DNA of 64,000 bases from Caballeronia glebae (GCF_001545035.1 NZ_FCOJ02000011.1:62001-126000); one strand, 5' to 3'. Numbered from the stretch's first letter, positions 53,095-62,989 are shown. Translations and numbers: made by a program. Notes: generated by a model not told the origin, from the letters alone.

Positions 53095-54056
53095 GCCGGC
53101 ACGCGCGCGCAAAACAGAAAGCCCGCGCCCGGCTCGCTCGCGATCTGAAACGCGCCGCCGAGCGCTTCGACACGCTCGCGCATGCCGATTAGACCCAGCC
53201 CCTTGCGCGGCTTCGCGAGATCGACGCCCGGTCCGTCGTCGGCCATCGTCACGACGATTTCCTCCGGCGCGCGCGCGAGATAAATCTCCACGCGCGAAGC
53301 CCGCGCGAACTTCGATACGTTCGTCAGCCCTTCCTGCACGAGCCGGTAAAGCGTGATGTTGAGCGCATCGCTCAGCTTGTCGAAATCGCCATCGACGGCG
53401 AGCGTAAAGGTCGCATCGGGCAAGCGCTCGCGCCAGCCGTCGACGCAATGTTCGAGCGCGGTCGGCAAGCCGAATTCATCCAGCCCGATCGGACGCAGCC
53501 GGCGAATCATCCCGCCGATCTCGCGATACACGTGCGTCGCGCTTTGCATCAGCGCGAGCGACAGCCGATGAATCTCCGCCTCGCGCGAAGCCGACAAATC
53601 GCGAATACGCCCCGCATCGAGCGATATCGCGTTGAGGTATTGCCCGAGTTCGTCGTGCAACTCGCGCGCGAGATGACGCCGCTCGGTTTCCTGCGCGGCG
53701 AGCGCCTGACTGGCAAGCCTGCGGTTCTCCGCGAGCAGATGCTCGGCCTCCTCTTCCAGCGCGCGCCGCCTGCGCACTTCCGATTGCGCCTCGCGATAAC
53801 GCCGCCACGCGAACCATGCGAAACCGATCGCGAGCACGACGAGCGTCGGCGGCAGTTCGTCGAGTTGAAAGCGCTCGGCGCTGCGCGTCATCCGATACGT
53901 GTACTCGCTGAAATCGAAACGCGCGAAGAGCGCGGCGGCGACGACCGTGATCGCGAGCACGCATGCGAGATCGCGCCACACCGGCGAGCGCGGCACGCGA
54001 CGGTCGGCGTTTTTTGCGAGAGAGGGCAGGGATTCGGATGGCATCACGGAATGCAT
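53022..54056 (-). CDS. NarX/UhpB-type sensor histidine kinase
   Basis: 344 residues. Two N-terminal membrane helices (about 26-45 and 70-85) with a short periplasmic loop, a coiled segment, a HisKA_3 box RHLARELHDELGQYLN (His134) and a HATPase domain (DDGPGVDLAKPRKGLGLIGMRERV). Cognate to the overlapping response regulator. ATG 54056 or 54044 are both possible starts; a longer frame upstream looks non-coding. Confidence 0.88.
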   Translation of the reverse strand: MHSVMPSESLPSLAKNADRRVPRSPVWRDLACVLAITVVAAALFARFDFSEYTYRMTRSAERFQLDELPPTLVVLAIGFAWFAWRRYREAQSEVRRRRALEEEAEHLLAENRRLASQALAAQETERRHLARELHDELGQYLNAISLDAGRIRDLSASREAEIHRLSLALMQSATHVYREIGGMIRRLRPIGLDEFGLPTALEHCVDGWRERLPDATFTLAVDGDFDKLSDALNITLYRLVQEGLTNVSKFARASRVEIYLARAPEEIVVTMADDGPGVDLAKPRKGLGLIGMRERVEALGGAFQIASEPGAGFLFCARVPAQAGLPLPASGPNAAAADEAKSAK

Positions 54057-54216
54057 TCTACGCACGGCGTCATCGTGCGGTGCAGTGGATGGAACGCAAT
54101 TGGGAACGCTTCCCTGCGCGATCGGGAAAAGCTCCCGGTCCACGCGCGCCTTCTTATGCGACGCTTTCATTGAAAGAAACATTCTCGACGCGTGGATCGA
54201 AATATAAGAGGAGACG

Positions 54217-56571
54217 ATGATGAAGAGCATGCCGCGCCGGCCCGCGCCCGCGCATCCGTTCAAACCCCGAGCAGGGATGCGGCTCATCTTCGGCAGTGCA
54301 TTCGCGAGCATCACCGTCGCCGCATGGGCGCAGACGCCCCCGCCCGATACCGCCGAAGCGCCCGCGCCTGCTTCGGCTTCGGTCGCGCAAGCCGATACGC
54401 CGCCGACCACCGAACTGCCTTCGATCATCGTTGTTGGGACCACGCCGCTCGTGGGCGTCGGCACGCCGCTCGAAAAAGTGCCGGCCAACGTGCAGACGAT
54501 CAAGGGCGCCGAGATCGAGGCGCAGCATGCGCCGACGATTACCAACTACCTGGAGAAGAACGTCGTTAGCGTCGACACGAACGACGCGCAGGGCAACCCG
54601 TGGCAGACCGACATCAACTATCGCGGCTTCACGGCTTCGCCGCTGCTCGGCACGCCGCAGGGCTTGTCGGTGTTCATGGACGGCGTGCGCATCAACGAGC
54701 CGTTCGGCGATGTCGTCAACTGGGATCTGATTCCGCAGGCCGCGATCCAGACGATGCAGATCATTCCCGGATCGAATCCGACTTTCGGCCTGAACACGCT
54801 CGGCGGCGCCGTAGCGGTGATGACCAAGAACGGCCGCAGCAATCCGGGCGGCAACGTCGATGTCGGCTTCGGCTCGTTCGGCCGCAAATACGCGCAAATC
54901 GAGCAAGGCGGCGTGATCGGCGACCATCTCGACTACTACTTCACCGCGAACATCACGAACGACAACGGCTGGGCCGATCACAATTCGAGCAAGCTGCGCC
55001 AGGCGTTCGGCAAGATCCGCTACACCGACGCCGACACGACGATCTCCGTCTCGATGGGCGGCGCGGACAACACGCTGAACGGCTCGCAGACGATTCCGCG
55101 CTCGTTCATGGACAACTTTCGTCAGGCCTACACGTTCCCCGACACGAACGAGAATCAGGTCGGCTATCTGACGATCAATGCCGAGCACTACATCACGCCG
55201 AACGTGCAGTTGAGCGGCAACGTGTACTACCGCCACTATCGCAACAAGAACGTGAGTTCGAACGTCAACGAGGACTTCGACCCGGACGGCGACGATGCCG
55301 ACGAACTCACGCAAGCCTTCAACGATCAGTCGGTGATCGTGACGGACAGCTACGGAGCGAGTCTGCAGCTCACGCTGCTCAACAAATTGTTCGGCCACGA
55401 CAACCAGTTGATCGTTGGCGCGGCGGGCGACTTCGCCAATTCGCACTTCACGCAGGCCGAGCAGCCGGCGGTATTCGAAGAGAACCGCGCGACCATCGGC
55501 ACCGGGCCGTTCGCGCCGACCACGGACGCCAAGACGCGCAACGAGAACTGGGGCATCTACTTCGAGAACACGTTCTCGTTCAACGAGCAATGGTCCATGA
55601 CGCTCGCCGGCCGCTACAACTGGGCGAAGGCCACGATCGGCGACGAAAGCGGCGTGCAGCCGCTGCTCGACGGGAATCACACGTTCTCGCGCTTCAATCC
55701 GGCCGTGGGCTTCAACTGGAATCCGACGCCCTACTTCACCGCTTACGCCACGTACAACGAAGGCATGCGCTCGCCGACGGCCATCGAACTCGCGTGCGCG
55801 GACCCGAACGCGCCCTGCTCGCTGCCCAACGATTTCATCGCGGACCCGGATTTGAAGCCCGTGATTTCGAAGACCTTCGAGGTCGGCGCGCGCGGACGTA
55901 TCGGCGGCCATACGACGTGGAGCGCGGCGGCCTACAGCACGACGCTGACCGACGACATCCAGTTCGTCAGCAGCCAGGGCGCGGCGAGCACGCTCGGTTA
56001 TTTTCAGAACGTGGGCAAGACGCGGCGGCAAGGTTTCGAACTCGCGGGCCGCACGCAATGGGGACCGGTGGGCGTCGCGGCGAGCTATAGCTATGTGAAC
56101 GCGACGTATCGATCGACGTGGACCGAGAGCAGCGCGAGCAATTCGAGCGCGGACGCCGACGGCAACATCACCGTGCATTCGGGCGACCGCATTCCGGGCA
56201 TTCCGGCAAACACGGTGAAGATGCGCATCGACTACAACCCGATCGCGCGCTGGAATATCGGCACGAATCTCACGTATCGCAGCAATATCTTCGCGCGTGG
56301 CGACGAGAATAATCAGGACGTCAACGGCAGCGTCGCGGGCTATTTCCTGATCGATCTCGACACGACCTACAACGTGACCAAGCAGTTGCAGGTCTACGCG
56401 ACGGTGAAGAACCTCCTCAACAAGCGCTACGCGAACTTCGCGATTCTCGGCCAGAACTTCTTCGACGGGCCGAATCACACTTTCAACAACGGCGCGACGA
56501 CGAACGAGCAATTCCTCGGCGTGGGCGCGCCGCGCGGCGTGTGGGTGGGAATGCGTTACGCGTGGAAATGA
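54217..56571 (+). CDS. TonB-dependent outer membrane receptor
   Basis: 784 residues with a signal peptide (MRLIFGSAFASITVAAWAQ), a plug domain (ELPSIIVVGTTPLVGVGT..., GNPWQTDINYRGFTASPLLGTPQGLSVFMDGVRINEP) and a C-terminal aromatic strand ending in WK. Imports a chelated metal or other scarce nutrient with TonB energy. Beside a lanthanide-enzyme block, a LutH-like lanthanide receptor is an attractive inference, but the substrate is not shown by sequence. GAGGAGA site. Confidence 0.88.
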   Translation: MMKSMPRRPAPAHPFKPRAGMRLIFGSAFASITVAAWAQTPPPDTAEAPAPASASVAQADTPPTTELPSIIVVGTTPLVGVGTPLEKVPANVQTIKGAEIEAQHAPTITNYLEKNVVSVDTNDAQGNPWQTDINYRGFTASPLLGTPQGLSVFMDGVRINEPFGDVVNWDLIPQAAIQTMQIIPGSNPTFGLNTLGGAVAVMTKNGRSNPGGNVDVGFGSFGRKYAQIEQGGVIGDHLDYYFTANITNDNGWADHNSSKLRQAFGKIRYTDADTTISVSMGGADNTLNGSQTIPRSFMDNFRQAYTFPDTNENQVGYLTINAEHYITPNVQLSGNVYYRHYRNKNVSSNVNEDFDPDGDDADELTQAFNDQSVIVTDSYGASLQLTLLNKLFGHDNQLIVGAAGDFANSHFTQAEQPAVFEENRATIGTGPFAPTTDAKTRNENWGIYFENTFSFNEQWSMTLAGRYNWAKATIGDESGVQPLLDGNHTFSRFNPAVGFNWNPTPYFTAYATYNEGMRSPTAIELACADPNAPCSLPNDFIADPDLKPVISKTFEVGARGRIGGHTTWSAAAYSTTLTDDIQFVSSQGAASTLGYFQNVGKTRRQGFELAGRTQWGPVGVAASYSYVNATYRSTWTESSASNSSADADGNITVHSGDRIPGIPANTVKMRIDYNPIARWNIGTNLTYRSNIFARGDENNQDVNGSVAGYFLIDLDTTYNVTKQLQVYATVKNLLNKRYANFAILGQNFFDGPNHTFNNGATTNEQFLGVGAPRGVWVGMRYAWK

Positions 56572-56579
56572 CACATGAG

Positions 56580-56623
56580 GCAGCGCGTCGATGCCGTCAC
56601 GGACGGCCCGACGCGCCGCTTTT
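56580..56623 (+). terminator. Terminator after TonB receptor gene
   Basis: GCAGCGCGTCG ... CGACGCGCCGC stem (11 bp, one mismatch) followed by TTTT, between the converging receptor and beta-propeller genes. Confidence 0.55.
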
Positions 56624-56626
56624 CGC

Positions 56627-57697
56627 TCAACGTCCGACGATCGACCCCGCGCTCGGCGGATACGTGACGATGCCCCACGCAAGCGGCAGATCGCCGATCT
56701 GCTTGACTTCCTTGTAGTCGGAGCCGTCGAGCACGTAGACCGCGTTCGAGCGCCCGCATGCGAGCAGCAGCTTCGAGCCGTCGGGCGTGAAGCTGAAGTG
56801 CCAGCAGCGCTGACCGACGGGCACGTCCTGCACATGCGCGTAGGTCGCGCCGTCGAACACCTGCAAGGTCTTGTCGCGCGACGCGGCGACGAGCAAGCGC
56901 TTGCCCGACGGATCGAACGAGACGCCATACGGACCCGTCTTCGTATCGACGGTCTTCACGGTCTTGAGGCTAGTGCCGTCGAGCACGACGAACTTGTTCG
57001 CGTTCTCCAGCGTGACGACATATTGCTTGCCATCGGGCGACCCCTTGATGCCGCGCGGACGCGAGCCCTTGGCGAGCTTCACCGTGCGCACCGGCTTGCC
57101 CGTTCCAACGCGATACACCGACACCGTGTCGTCGCCTTCGTTGGTCACGAGGATCAGCTTGCCGTCCGGCGAGAACTCGACGCCCTCGGTCTCATGGCCG
57201 CTCTTGACCGAATGCGTGACCTTCATCGTCTTAAGATCGACGATGGCGATCTCGGCGGGCGGCGAATTGGGGTCGTCGTCGTCCTTTTCCGGCTCGCCCG
57301 GCTTGGGCGGCCCGCCGCTTTCGCCCGGCTCGTAAGTCACATACGCATACGCGCCGAACACGCGCACGAACTCCGGATTCTTGCCGATCTTCACGCGCCG
57401 CACGACCTTGCCCGTCGACGTATCGATCTCCGACAGATCGCTCGTCACCTTGTTCGCCACGTAAAGACGCGTGCCGTCCTTGTTGAGCGACAACCCGCGC
57501 GGGCCGTCCTTGCCGACATCCCAGGTCTTCGTGAGCGAGAGGTTGTCGAGATCGATCACGCCGACGCCGGCGTTCTCGGTCGTCACGTAGGCGGTCGGCG
57601 CGGCGGCATGCGCGACGTTCGCAGCCAGTGCAACCGCGAGCGATGGTGCGATCACCGACGCGCAGGCAATGCGCGCCGCCTTGAATCTGACTTGCAT
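56627..57697 (-). CDS. Exported YVTN beta-propeller protein with acidic insert
   Basis: 356 residues with a signal peptide. Seven-bladed propeller of YVTN repeats (AYVTTENAGVGVIDL, LYVANKVTSDLSEID, ILVTNEGDDTVSVYR, YVVTLENANKFVVLD, LLVAASRDKTLQVFD, LLLACGRSNAVYVLD). Between blades 2 and 3 is an insert (about 123-148) rich in Gly, Pro, Glu and Asp, including EPEKDDDDPN, that could bind cations. Such propellers are often linked to PQQ enzyme clusters. Converges on the TonB receptor gene. Confidence 0.85.
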   Translation of the reverse strand: MQVRFKAARIACASVIAPSLAVALAANVAHAAAPTAYVTTENAGVGVIDLDNLSLTKTWDVGKDGPRGLSLNKDGTRLYVANKVTSDLSEIDTSTGKVVRRVKIGKNPEFVRVFGAYAYVTYEPGESGGPPKPGEPEKDDDDPNSPPAEIAIVDLKTMKVTHSVKSGHETEGVEFSPDGKLILVTNEGDDTVSVYRVGTGKPVRTVKLAKGSRPRGIKGSPDGKQYVVTLENANKFVVLDGTSLKTVKTVDTKTGPYGVSFDPSGKRLLVAASRDKTLQVFDGATYAHVQDVPVGQRCWHFSFTPDGSKLLLACGRSNAVYVLDGSDYKEVKQIGDLPLAWGIVTYPPSAGSIVGR

Positions 57698-57867
57698 GGT
57701 CGTCTCCAGCGGTTTCGGTACCGATTGTTCGAGTTCGTGGGCGCACGCGCGCCGCGCGGCACGGCGCGCGTGCTGGCAGCCCCAACTTAGCTAATCGGCG
57801 CGGCCAAGGCAACGGCATGAGCCGGGAGAAATTCCCGAATTCCGCTGAAATTTCGCGTGACGCAAAT

Positions 57868-58395
57868 CTAGCGCGTCGCGGAGGAATCGCTCGCGAGGAG
57901 ATCGACGAGCGCCTTCGCGCCGCGCTGCCACGACAAATCGGTGTTGCCGCGTATGTCGACCGATCGCTGGAAGAGCATCGCGCCGCTGTCCGCGTCTTCG
58001 ATGCGCAGGTTCATGTTGAGGATGAGATTGCTGATCTTCTGCACCCAGCACACGCCGACGCGCGAAGCGCCGAGCGCTTGCGCCACGCGCCGCTCGCAGC
58101 CGTTGCATGCGTTCATGTCCTGCGTGTTTTTCAGCGTCGCGATGAGATCGCCCGCTTTCGCGTTGTCGGCGACGCGAAAGAGCGCGCGCTTGCTCAGGTC
58201 GTCGCGCAACGCGCCGCTCACCATCGCGAGGCGCTCGGTCTGAATGCGATCGATCTCGGCATCGTTGTAGGCGGCGTTATCGTCGATGAGCGTGCAGTCG
58301 AGCATCGCGATCGATTGCGGTGCGCTCTGCGCGAGCGCGTTAGTCATGATGAACGCAAGCGCGAGCGCGAGCATCGCGCGGACAGTGTGTGTCAT
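57868..58395 (-). CDS. Exported DUF2380/DUF3280-type protein
   Basis: 175 residues, signal peptide MTHTVRAMLALALAFIMTNALAQ. Core: SIAMLDCTLIDDNAAYNDAE, RLAMVSGALRDDLSKRALFRVAD and VQKISNLILNMNLRIEDADSG, the pattern of the DUF2380/DUF3280 family; small exported members accompany methanol dehydrogenase clusters. Four Cys (CNGCERRV, GVCWV and MLDC). Separate from the SulP gene by 77 bases. Confidence 0.75.
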   Translation of the reverse strand: MTHTVRAMLALALAFIMTNALAQSAPQSIAMLDCTLIDDNAAYNDAEIDRIQTERLAMVSGALRDDLSKRALFRVADNAKAGDLIATLKNTQDMNACNGCERRVAQALGASRVGVCWVQKISNLILNMNLRIEDADSGAMLFQRSVDIRGNTDLSWQRGAKALVDLLASDSSATR

Positions 58396-58472
58396 GTGAC
58401 AGCCTCGATGAAGGGCTTCCCGGCAAAAGCAGATCGCATGCCTGTCACGCGATAAGCGGCAATAAGCGGCGA

Positions 58473-60710
58473 TCAGGATGCCGCGCGCAATGCTTCGTCC
58501 GCGATTGCGAGCCGCGAGGCCATCATCTTCACGACGAAGCGATGCCATTCCTGCGCGGTCAACGGATCGTCGAGCTCGATCTTGCGCAAGGCCGCGAGCG
58601 TGAGACGGCGCAGGCGCGCGGGTTCGTCGGCGACGACATCCGCGCTGCGCGGCGCGTGCGTGTACACGGCCATCTCGCCGACGATCGTGCCCGGCCCGAA
58701 CGAGCGCAGCCGCACCGAGCGGCCATCGACAAGCGGCAGCGACACGGTCACGCGCCCTTCCTCGACGATATAGAGCGCATCGCCCGCATCGCCGCGACGA
58801 AAAAGCGCCTCGCCCGCGCCGACGTCGCATACGTCGAGACAATCCGCCAATCGCTGCAGCGCGCGCGCCGTGAAATGCGGTGCGAGCATCGTCCGAAAAT
58901 CGCCGGCTGGCGTACGCGGTTCGAGCGTGCGCGTCGATGTGGCGAGCTGCTGCGCTTCGATCCATTCGAGGCCGGCGTCGAGCGTGTCGAACTCGTGGAT
59001 GCCGAGCGAGAGCGCGCCGGTGCGCCCGAGCAGCGCGCGCGAATTGCGCGGCAAAGCGGTCAGCACGAGATCCGCGCCGATAGCCGCGCACGCCTGACGC
59101 AGCTTCACGAACGCGAGTGACACGGACGCGTCCATGCCGTTGGTCCAGGCGAAATCGAGCACGACGTAACGCACCGGACGCGGACCGTGCGAGCGAATGC
59201 GCTCGCGAATGCGCTGCAGCATCGAGTTGGCGGAGCCGAAGAAGAGAAAGCCTTGCAGACAGACGCCGCAGATCTGATCGCCGCGATCGATCAGCAAGCG
59301 CGTTTCCTCGATGCTGCGCTCGACATTCGAAGTGCGCGTGCGGCCGTCGAACTCCATGCGCACGCAGCCCGCGCGGCCATAGAGCAGCGCGAAGGTCACG
59401 CACGCCGCCACCACGCCCGCGACCACACCCGCGATCACGCCATAGAACGCGATCACCGCGAGAATCAGCGGCACGAGCAGATACTCGTGCCACGTCAGCT
59501 TTCGATACGCGCCGACGAGCCAGTCCATCATGAGACGCAGCCCCATGTAGATCTGCATGCCGACGAGCACCGGCACCGGAAAGAGCGAGACGAGATCGGG
59601 CGATGCGATCAGCAGGAACAGACACGCGAGCGCGGCGAACACGCCCGCGGCGCGGCTCGTCGCGCCGGCGCGCGCGTTGAGCATCGAGCGGTTATACGAC
59701 TGATAGCCGACCATGCCGCCGAAGAGACCGCTCGCGATGTTTGCAAGACCCGCCGCGCGCATCTCGCGATTGAGGTCGATGTCCTGCCCCGTGGCCGCGC
59801 CCATCGCCGTCGAATTCATGATGATCGTGATCGCCGACACCGACGTGACGATGAGCGTCTCGGGCAAGTGCGCGACGATCGCGTGCCAGTCGATCTCGCC
59901 GCGCGCGAGCGATGACGGCAGATGAAGCTCGGGAATATGCAGCGCGTGCGTCGGCACATGCTGAAGCAGCAGGCCCATGTCGCGCGCATCGTCGGGCGAG
60001 ATGCCGGCGACGTGCAGCAGCACGTAAAAGAGCGCGATCCCGATGGCGAGCGTGATCGGCAATGCGGCCGCGTGCCGCCAGGTGCGCGCGAGAATCGTCG
60101 CGAGCGCGCCGACGAAGAGCGCGGGCGCCCATGCGAGCCAGTGCAGGTGCGCGAGCCTCGGCAACGTGTGCCAGTCGAGCGCCACACCCGTCAGCACGCG
60201 AAACGCACCCGCGATCAGCAGATAACCGGTGCCCGCGAGAAAACCGCCCATCACCGGATAGGGAAGGAATTGCAGCGAGCGGCTGCGTCTGGACGAACCG
60301 ATCGCGAAGAGAATGAGGCCCGTCACGAGCGAGCACAACGCGATGGCGACCAGCACCGTCAGCAGAATGACCGTGGGCGTGCCGCCGTTCGCGCGCACGC
60401 TGCTCGCGACGCCCGCCGCGACGCCCACGAGAAACGCGGTCGCATTGCTGTCCGGCCCGCCGATGTTCATGCGCATCGAACTCGTCACCGCGATGACGAA
60501 CGCGGTCACGATGCAGCTCACGAGCGCGGTGGGCACGCCGAGTTCGGCATAGCGCGCGAGATCGGCGCTGAAGATGAGCGTGCCGAGGCTCATCGCGTAG
60601 CACAGCATCATGAGCGTGGACACGGTGCCCGCAGTGATGTCGCCGACGAGCGCAGCCATGCGCGGCATCGCGCGCGCGAGGACAGTGCGATGTGTCGTGA
60701 CTGGCTTCAC
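58473..60710 (-). CDS. SulP-family anion transporter with STAS and cyclic-nucleotide-binding domains
   Basis: 745 residues. Membrane part (about 1-420) of 11-12 helices with the SulP pattern (DITAGTVSTLMMLCYAMSLGTLIF, NIGGPDSNATAFLVG), then a STAS domain (about 440-560) and a C-terminal cNMP-type domain (about 600-720; FRRGDAGDALYIVEEGRVTVSL, GTIVGEMAVYTHAPRSADV). GTG at 60710 is chosen: it has a GGGAGG site and begins at the cytoplasmic N-terminus. Substrate could be sulfate or bicarbonate; not decidable here. Confidence 0.85.
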   Translation of the reverse strand: MKPVTTHRTVLARAMPRMAALVGDITAGTVSTLMMLCYAMSLGTLIFSADLARYAELGVPTALVSCIVTAFVIAVTSSMRMNIGGPDSNATAFLVGVAAGVASSVRANGGTPTVILLTVLVAIALCSLVTGLILFAIGSSRRSRSLQFLPYPVMGGFLAGTGYLLIAGAFRVLTGVALDWHTLPRLAHLHWLAWAPALFVGALATILARTWRHAAALPITLAIGIALFYVLLHVAGISPDDARDMGLLLQHVPTHALHIPELHLPSSLARGEIDWHAIVAHLPETLIVTSVSAITIIMNSTAMGAATGQDIDLNREMRAAGLANIASGLFGGMVGYQSYNRSMLNARAGATSRAAGVFAALACLFLLIASPDLVSLFPVPVLVGMQIYMGLRLMMDWLVGAYRKLTWHEYLLVPLILAVIAFYGVIAGVVAGVVAACVTFALLYGRAGCVRMEFDGRTRTSNVERSIEETRLLIDRGDQICGVCLQGFLFFGSANSMLQRIRERIRSHGPRPVRYVVLDFAWTNGMDASVSLAFVKLRQACAAIGADLVLTALPRNSRALLGRTGALSLGIHEFDTLDAGLEWIEAQQLATSTRTLEPRTPAGDFRTMLAPHFTARALQRLADCLDVCDVGAGEALFRRGDAGDALYIVEEGRVTVSLPLVDGRSVRLRSFGPGTIVGEMAVYTHAPRSADVVADEPARLRRLTLAALRKIELDDPLTAQEWHRFVVKMMASRLAIADEALRAAS

Positions 60711-60943
60711 GGCGCCTCCCGAACCGGGAAAACGGCAGACGTACAGGCTCGAACGCAACGTGCGCCGCAAAGTATCCGCCGCGCGCGAAGACACTGTCAA
60801 TTTCTCGCGCCACACATGCGCATCAGCGTGTGCGAACGCGCTTTCCTCTGACGTGAACGCGCTTCGCGGTGGATTCATCGCGCCAACAGGAGTAACGTTG
60901 ATTCGCGAGCGAACACTACAAACACTACACAAAGGAGGCGGCC

Positions 60944-61267
60944 ATGCCTGACGATCCCGCTCAATGGCACGTTTTCGACTACGAAGGCTTCGAGATCCAC
61001 GTGCAGCCGCAATTGAAGCTCACGCCCGAGCACGCGCCGCCGAGCGCGATGGAGCGCTACGTGTATATCGGACATGTGTGCAGGCCGGGCGCGAACGCCG
61101 ACACGCCGGGCGAAGCGGTGCACTTTCACGCCGATGGCGAGGACGCTTACAAGAGCGCGCAGGACGCCGTGGACGATGCGCGGCATATCGGCAAAAGCAT
61201 TGTCGATGGCACGCATCCGGATCTTTCGGTGCTGCCGCTCGTGTCGCATCAGCATCATCCGGGATGA
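60944..61267 (+). CDS. Conserved hypothetical protein
   Basis: 107 residues, cytoplasmic, no signal peptide. Family not recognised; sequence contains several His near the ends (HVFDYEGFEIHV, HFHADGEDAY, VSHQHHPG) and a plausible metal-binding His cluster. An AAGGAGG site precedes the ATG. Overlaps the following VOC gene by 4 bases (ATGA), so they are co-translated. Confidence 0.75.
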   Translation: MPDDPAQWHVFDYEGFEIHVQPQLKLTPEHAPPSAMERYVYIGHVCRPGANADTPGEAVHFHADGEDAYKSAQDAVDDARHIGKSIVDGTHPDLSVLPLVSHQHHPG

Positions 61268-61650
61268 CGAATCGAAGCATGGAACAATCGGACGACGATG
61301 CGGGCGTCGAAAGCCTGAGCGCGATCACGCTCGCGACGCACGACATGCCGCGCGCGGTGGGTTTTTACGAAGCGCTCGGCTTTCGCATCGTGTATGGCGG
61401 CGCGAACGAGGCCTTCACTTCGTTCGCGTTCGGCAGTTCATTTCTCAATCTCACCAGCGAGACGCACGACCCGATCCGGTTCTGGGGCCGCGTCATCATC
61501 TACGTGTCCGATGTGGACGCGTTCTATCGGAAAGCACTGGCGCATGGCATCGAGCCGCAGTTCGCGCCACGCGATGCGCCCTGGAACGAGCGCTATTTCC
61601 ATCTCACCGATCCCGACGGCCACGAACTGAGCTTCGCGCGTCCGCTCTGA
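61264..61650 (+). CDS. VOC-superfamily (glyoxalase/dioxygenase-like) protein
   Basis: 128 residues. Paired beta-alpha-beta-beta-beta units: ITLATHDMPRAVGFYEALGFRIV and IIYVSDVDAFYRKALAHGIEP, with C-terminal FHLTDPDGHELSFARPL. VOC metal ligands are only partly clear, so the reaction is not assigned. Translationally coupled to the preceding hypothetical protein; ATG at 61279 is an alternative start. Confidence 0.8.
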   Translation: MTNRSMEQSDDDAGVESLSAITLATHDMPRAVGFYEALGFRIVYGGANEAFTSFAFGSSFLNLTSETHDPIRFWGRVIIYVSDVDAFYRKALAHGIEPQFAPRDAPWNERYFHLTDPDGHELSFARPL

Positions 61651-61992
61651 TTCGCTTGGCGCAGGCACGACGTTCGCTTTAGAACCAGTGACGGGTAACG
61701 CACGCATCGGCCATTTCATATGACCGATCGCGCACATACCCTCGCACGACGTTGCACGACGATAAGTTCAACGGCAGCACGCATCTTGCATGAACGATGC
61801 ATGGCGAAAGGCGCGTTAAAGCTTGCTGTTGCTATTTCGCAAAAACGGGCACGGCTCAGGATTTGAAGCGTAGAGTTCAAGTGCTTTGTCAAGAACGTGG
61901 TGCGTCGCGGCAGGGGTTTCACGGATAGGGCTTCAATCATCGGCGTGTTCGGCCGTTATCCCTAACATGAATGCCGCGTGCAGGAGACCGAG
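61651..61992. other. Intergenic region without recognised genes
   Basis: 342 bases between the VOC gene and a small hypothetical gene. Apart from GCATGAACGATGCATG-type partial symmetry near 61787 and a GGAGACC ribosome binding site at its end, I see no RNA gene or supportable small ORF. It probably contains the promoter of the next gene. Confidence 0.5.
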
Positions 61993-62241
61993 ATGAAATG
62001 CGCGAACGAGCAGTCCCTTCGTTATCAGGTCGAAAAGTGGCTCGCGCCGGGCAGCATGCCGGTGCATGTGAGGCAGTTCAGCCGCACGCGTTTCGACCGG
62101 CGTCGCTATGTGTGCGTCGAGGCGTTGCATGGCGCGGTGTCGCGAGCGCTGTTCTTTTTCCGTCACGATGACGGACACTGGTGCGTTTATCCGCCTGCAC
62201 CGAAGCAAAGCAACATGCGCGGCGAAAGACTCGCGGCTTAA
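61993..62241 (+). CDS. Small hypothetical protein
   Basis: 82 residues, basic, no membrane segment. MKCANEQSLRYQVEKWLAPGS at the start and RRRYVCVEALHGAVSRALFFFRHDDGHWCVYPP in the middle. Family not recognised. ATG at 61993 has a GGAGACC site at good spacing; ATG 61978 is possible. Stands alone. Confidence 0.65.
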   Translation: MKCANEQSLRYQVEKWLAPGSMPVHVRQFSRTRFDRRRYVCVEALHGAVSRALFFFRHDDGHWCVYPPAPKQSNMRGERLAA

Positions 62242-62287
62242 GCCGGCTTCATTCGCCGCCGCGCCGCGAACGATGAACGATTAACGA

Positions 62288-62902
62288 TCAGAAACGCAAA
62301 TTGTTGAGAAACTGAAACCACATTGCGCCGAGCGGATTCGCCGGGTCGGCCGTTGCGGGTTCTTTCTGTTCCTTCTGTTCTTTCGGTTCCTTCTGTTCTT
62401 CCTTGGCCGTGACGGATTGTTCTTCCCGCTCCTTGGCCTCTTCCCTCGCCTGACGCGACTCATGCAGCGCGATCGCGCTATCCGCGATCTGCCGGGCCGC
62501 CGCCTCGTCGCATTGCGCGCCGAGCAGCACGCCGAACACGACATCGCGGTTATGGCCTTGCGACGCAAAACGCATCGCAAGCGACACACGTTGCGCATAG
62601 AGCGCTTCGCGCGCCTCGCGCTCTTTCGCTTCCCGCGCCTCGCGTTCCGCTTGCTCCTTGCGCGCTTGCTCTTCCCAGCGACGCATTTCTTCCGTGTAGA
62701 TGCGGTCGTAGACCTCGCGCTGCGCGCGGTCGGAAAGAATTGCGTAGGCTTCCTTCACCTCAAGGAACTTCGCGCGGGCGGCCTCTTCGTTCCCTACGTT
62801 GCGGTCGGGATGGCAGCGCATTGCAGCCTTGCGATACGCGCGTTTGATTTCTTCGTCGGTGGCGTGTTCGTTCACGCCGAGGGTTTCGTATAACGTTGCC
62901 AT
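62288..62902 (-). CDS. J-domain (DnaJ-like) protein
   Basis: 204 residues. N-terminal J domain (about 3-67) with the HPD motif at residues 31-33 (RCHPDRN), then an Arg/Glu-rich helical region and a C-terminal low-complexity stretch of Lys-Glu repeats (KEQKEQKEP). No zinc-finger domain, so it is a type III co-chaperone that would stimulate a DnaK. Client unknown. Start at 62902. Confidence 0.88.
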   Translation of the reverse strand: MATLYETLGVNEHATDEEIKRAYRKAAMRCHPDRNVGNEEAARAKFLEVKEAYAILSDRAQREVYDRIYTEEMRRWEEQARKEQAEREAREAKEREAREALYAQRVSLAMRFASQGHNRDVVFGVLLGAQCDEAAARQIADSAIALHESRQAREEAKEREEQSVTAKEEQKEPKEQKEQKEPATADPANPLGAMWFQFLNNLRF

Positions 62903-62989
62903 CTTGCGTTCGGTGGATGCGGTCGACGGCCATCCTAACACGCAAAAAACGGGGTCTCTTCGCGCGATGCGGCATTGCAACACGAGCGA

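Noticed and set aside
54154-56928. 924-codon minus-strand open frame antisense to the TonB receptor
   Set aside because: Shadow frame spanning the receptor gene and part of the beta-propeller region; no family match.
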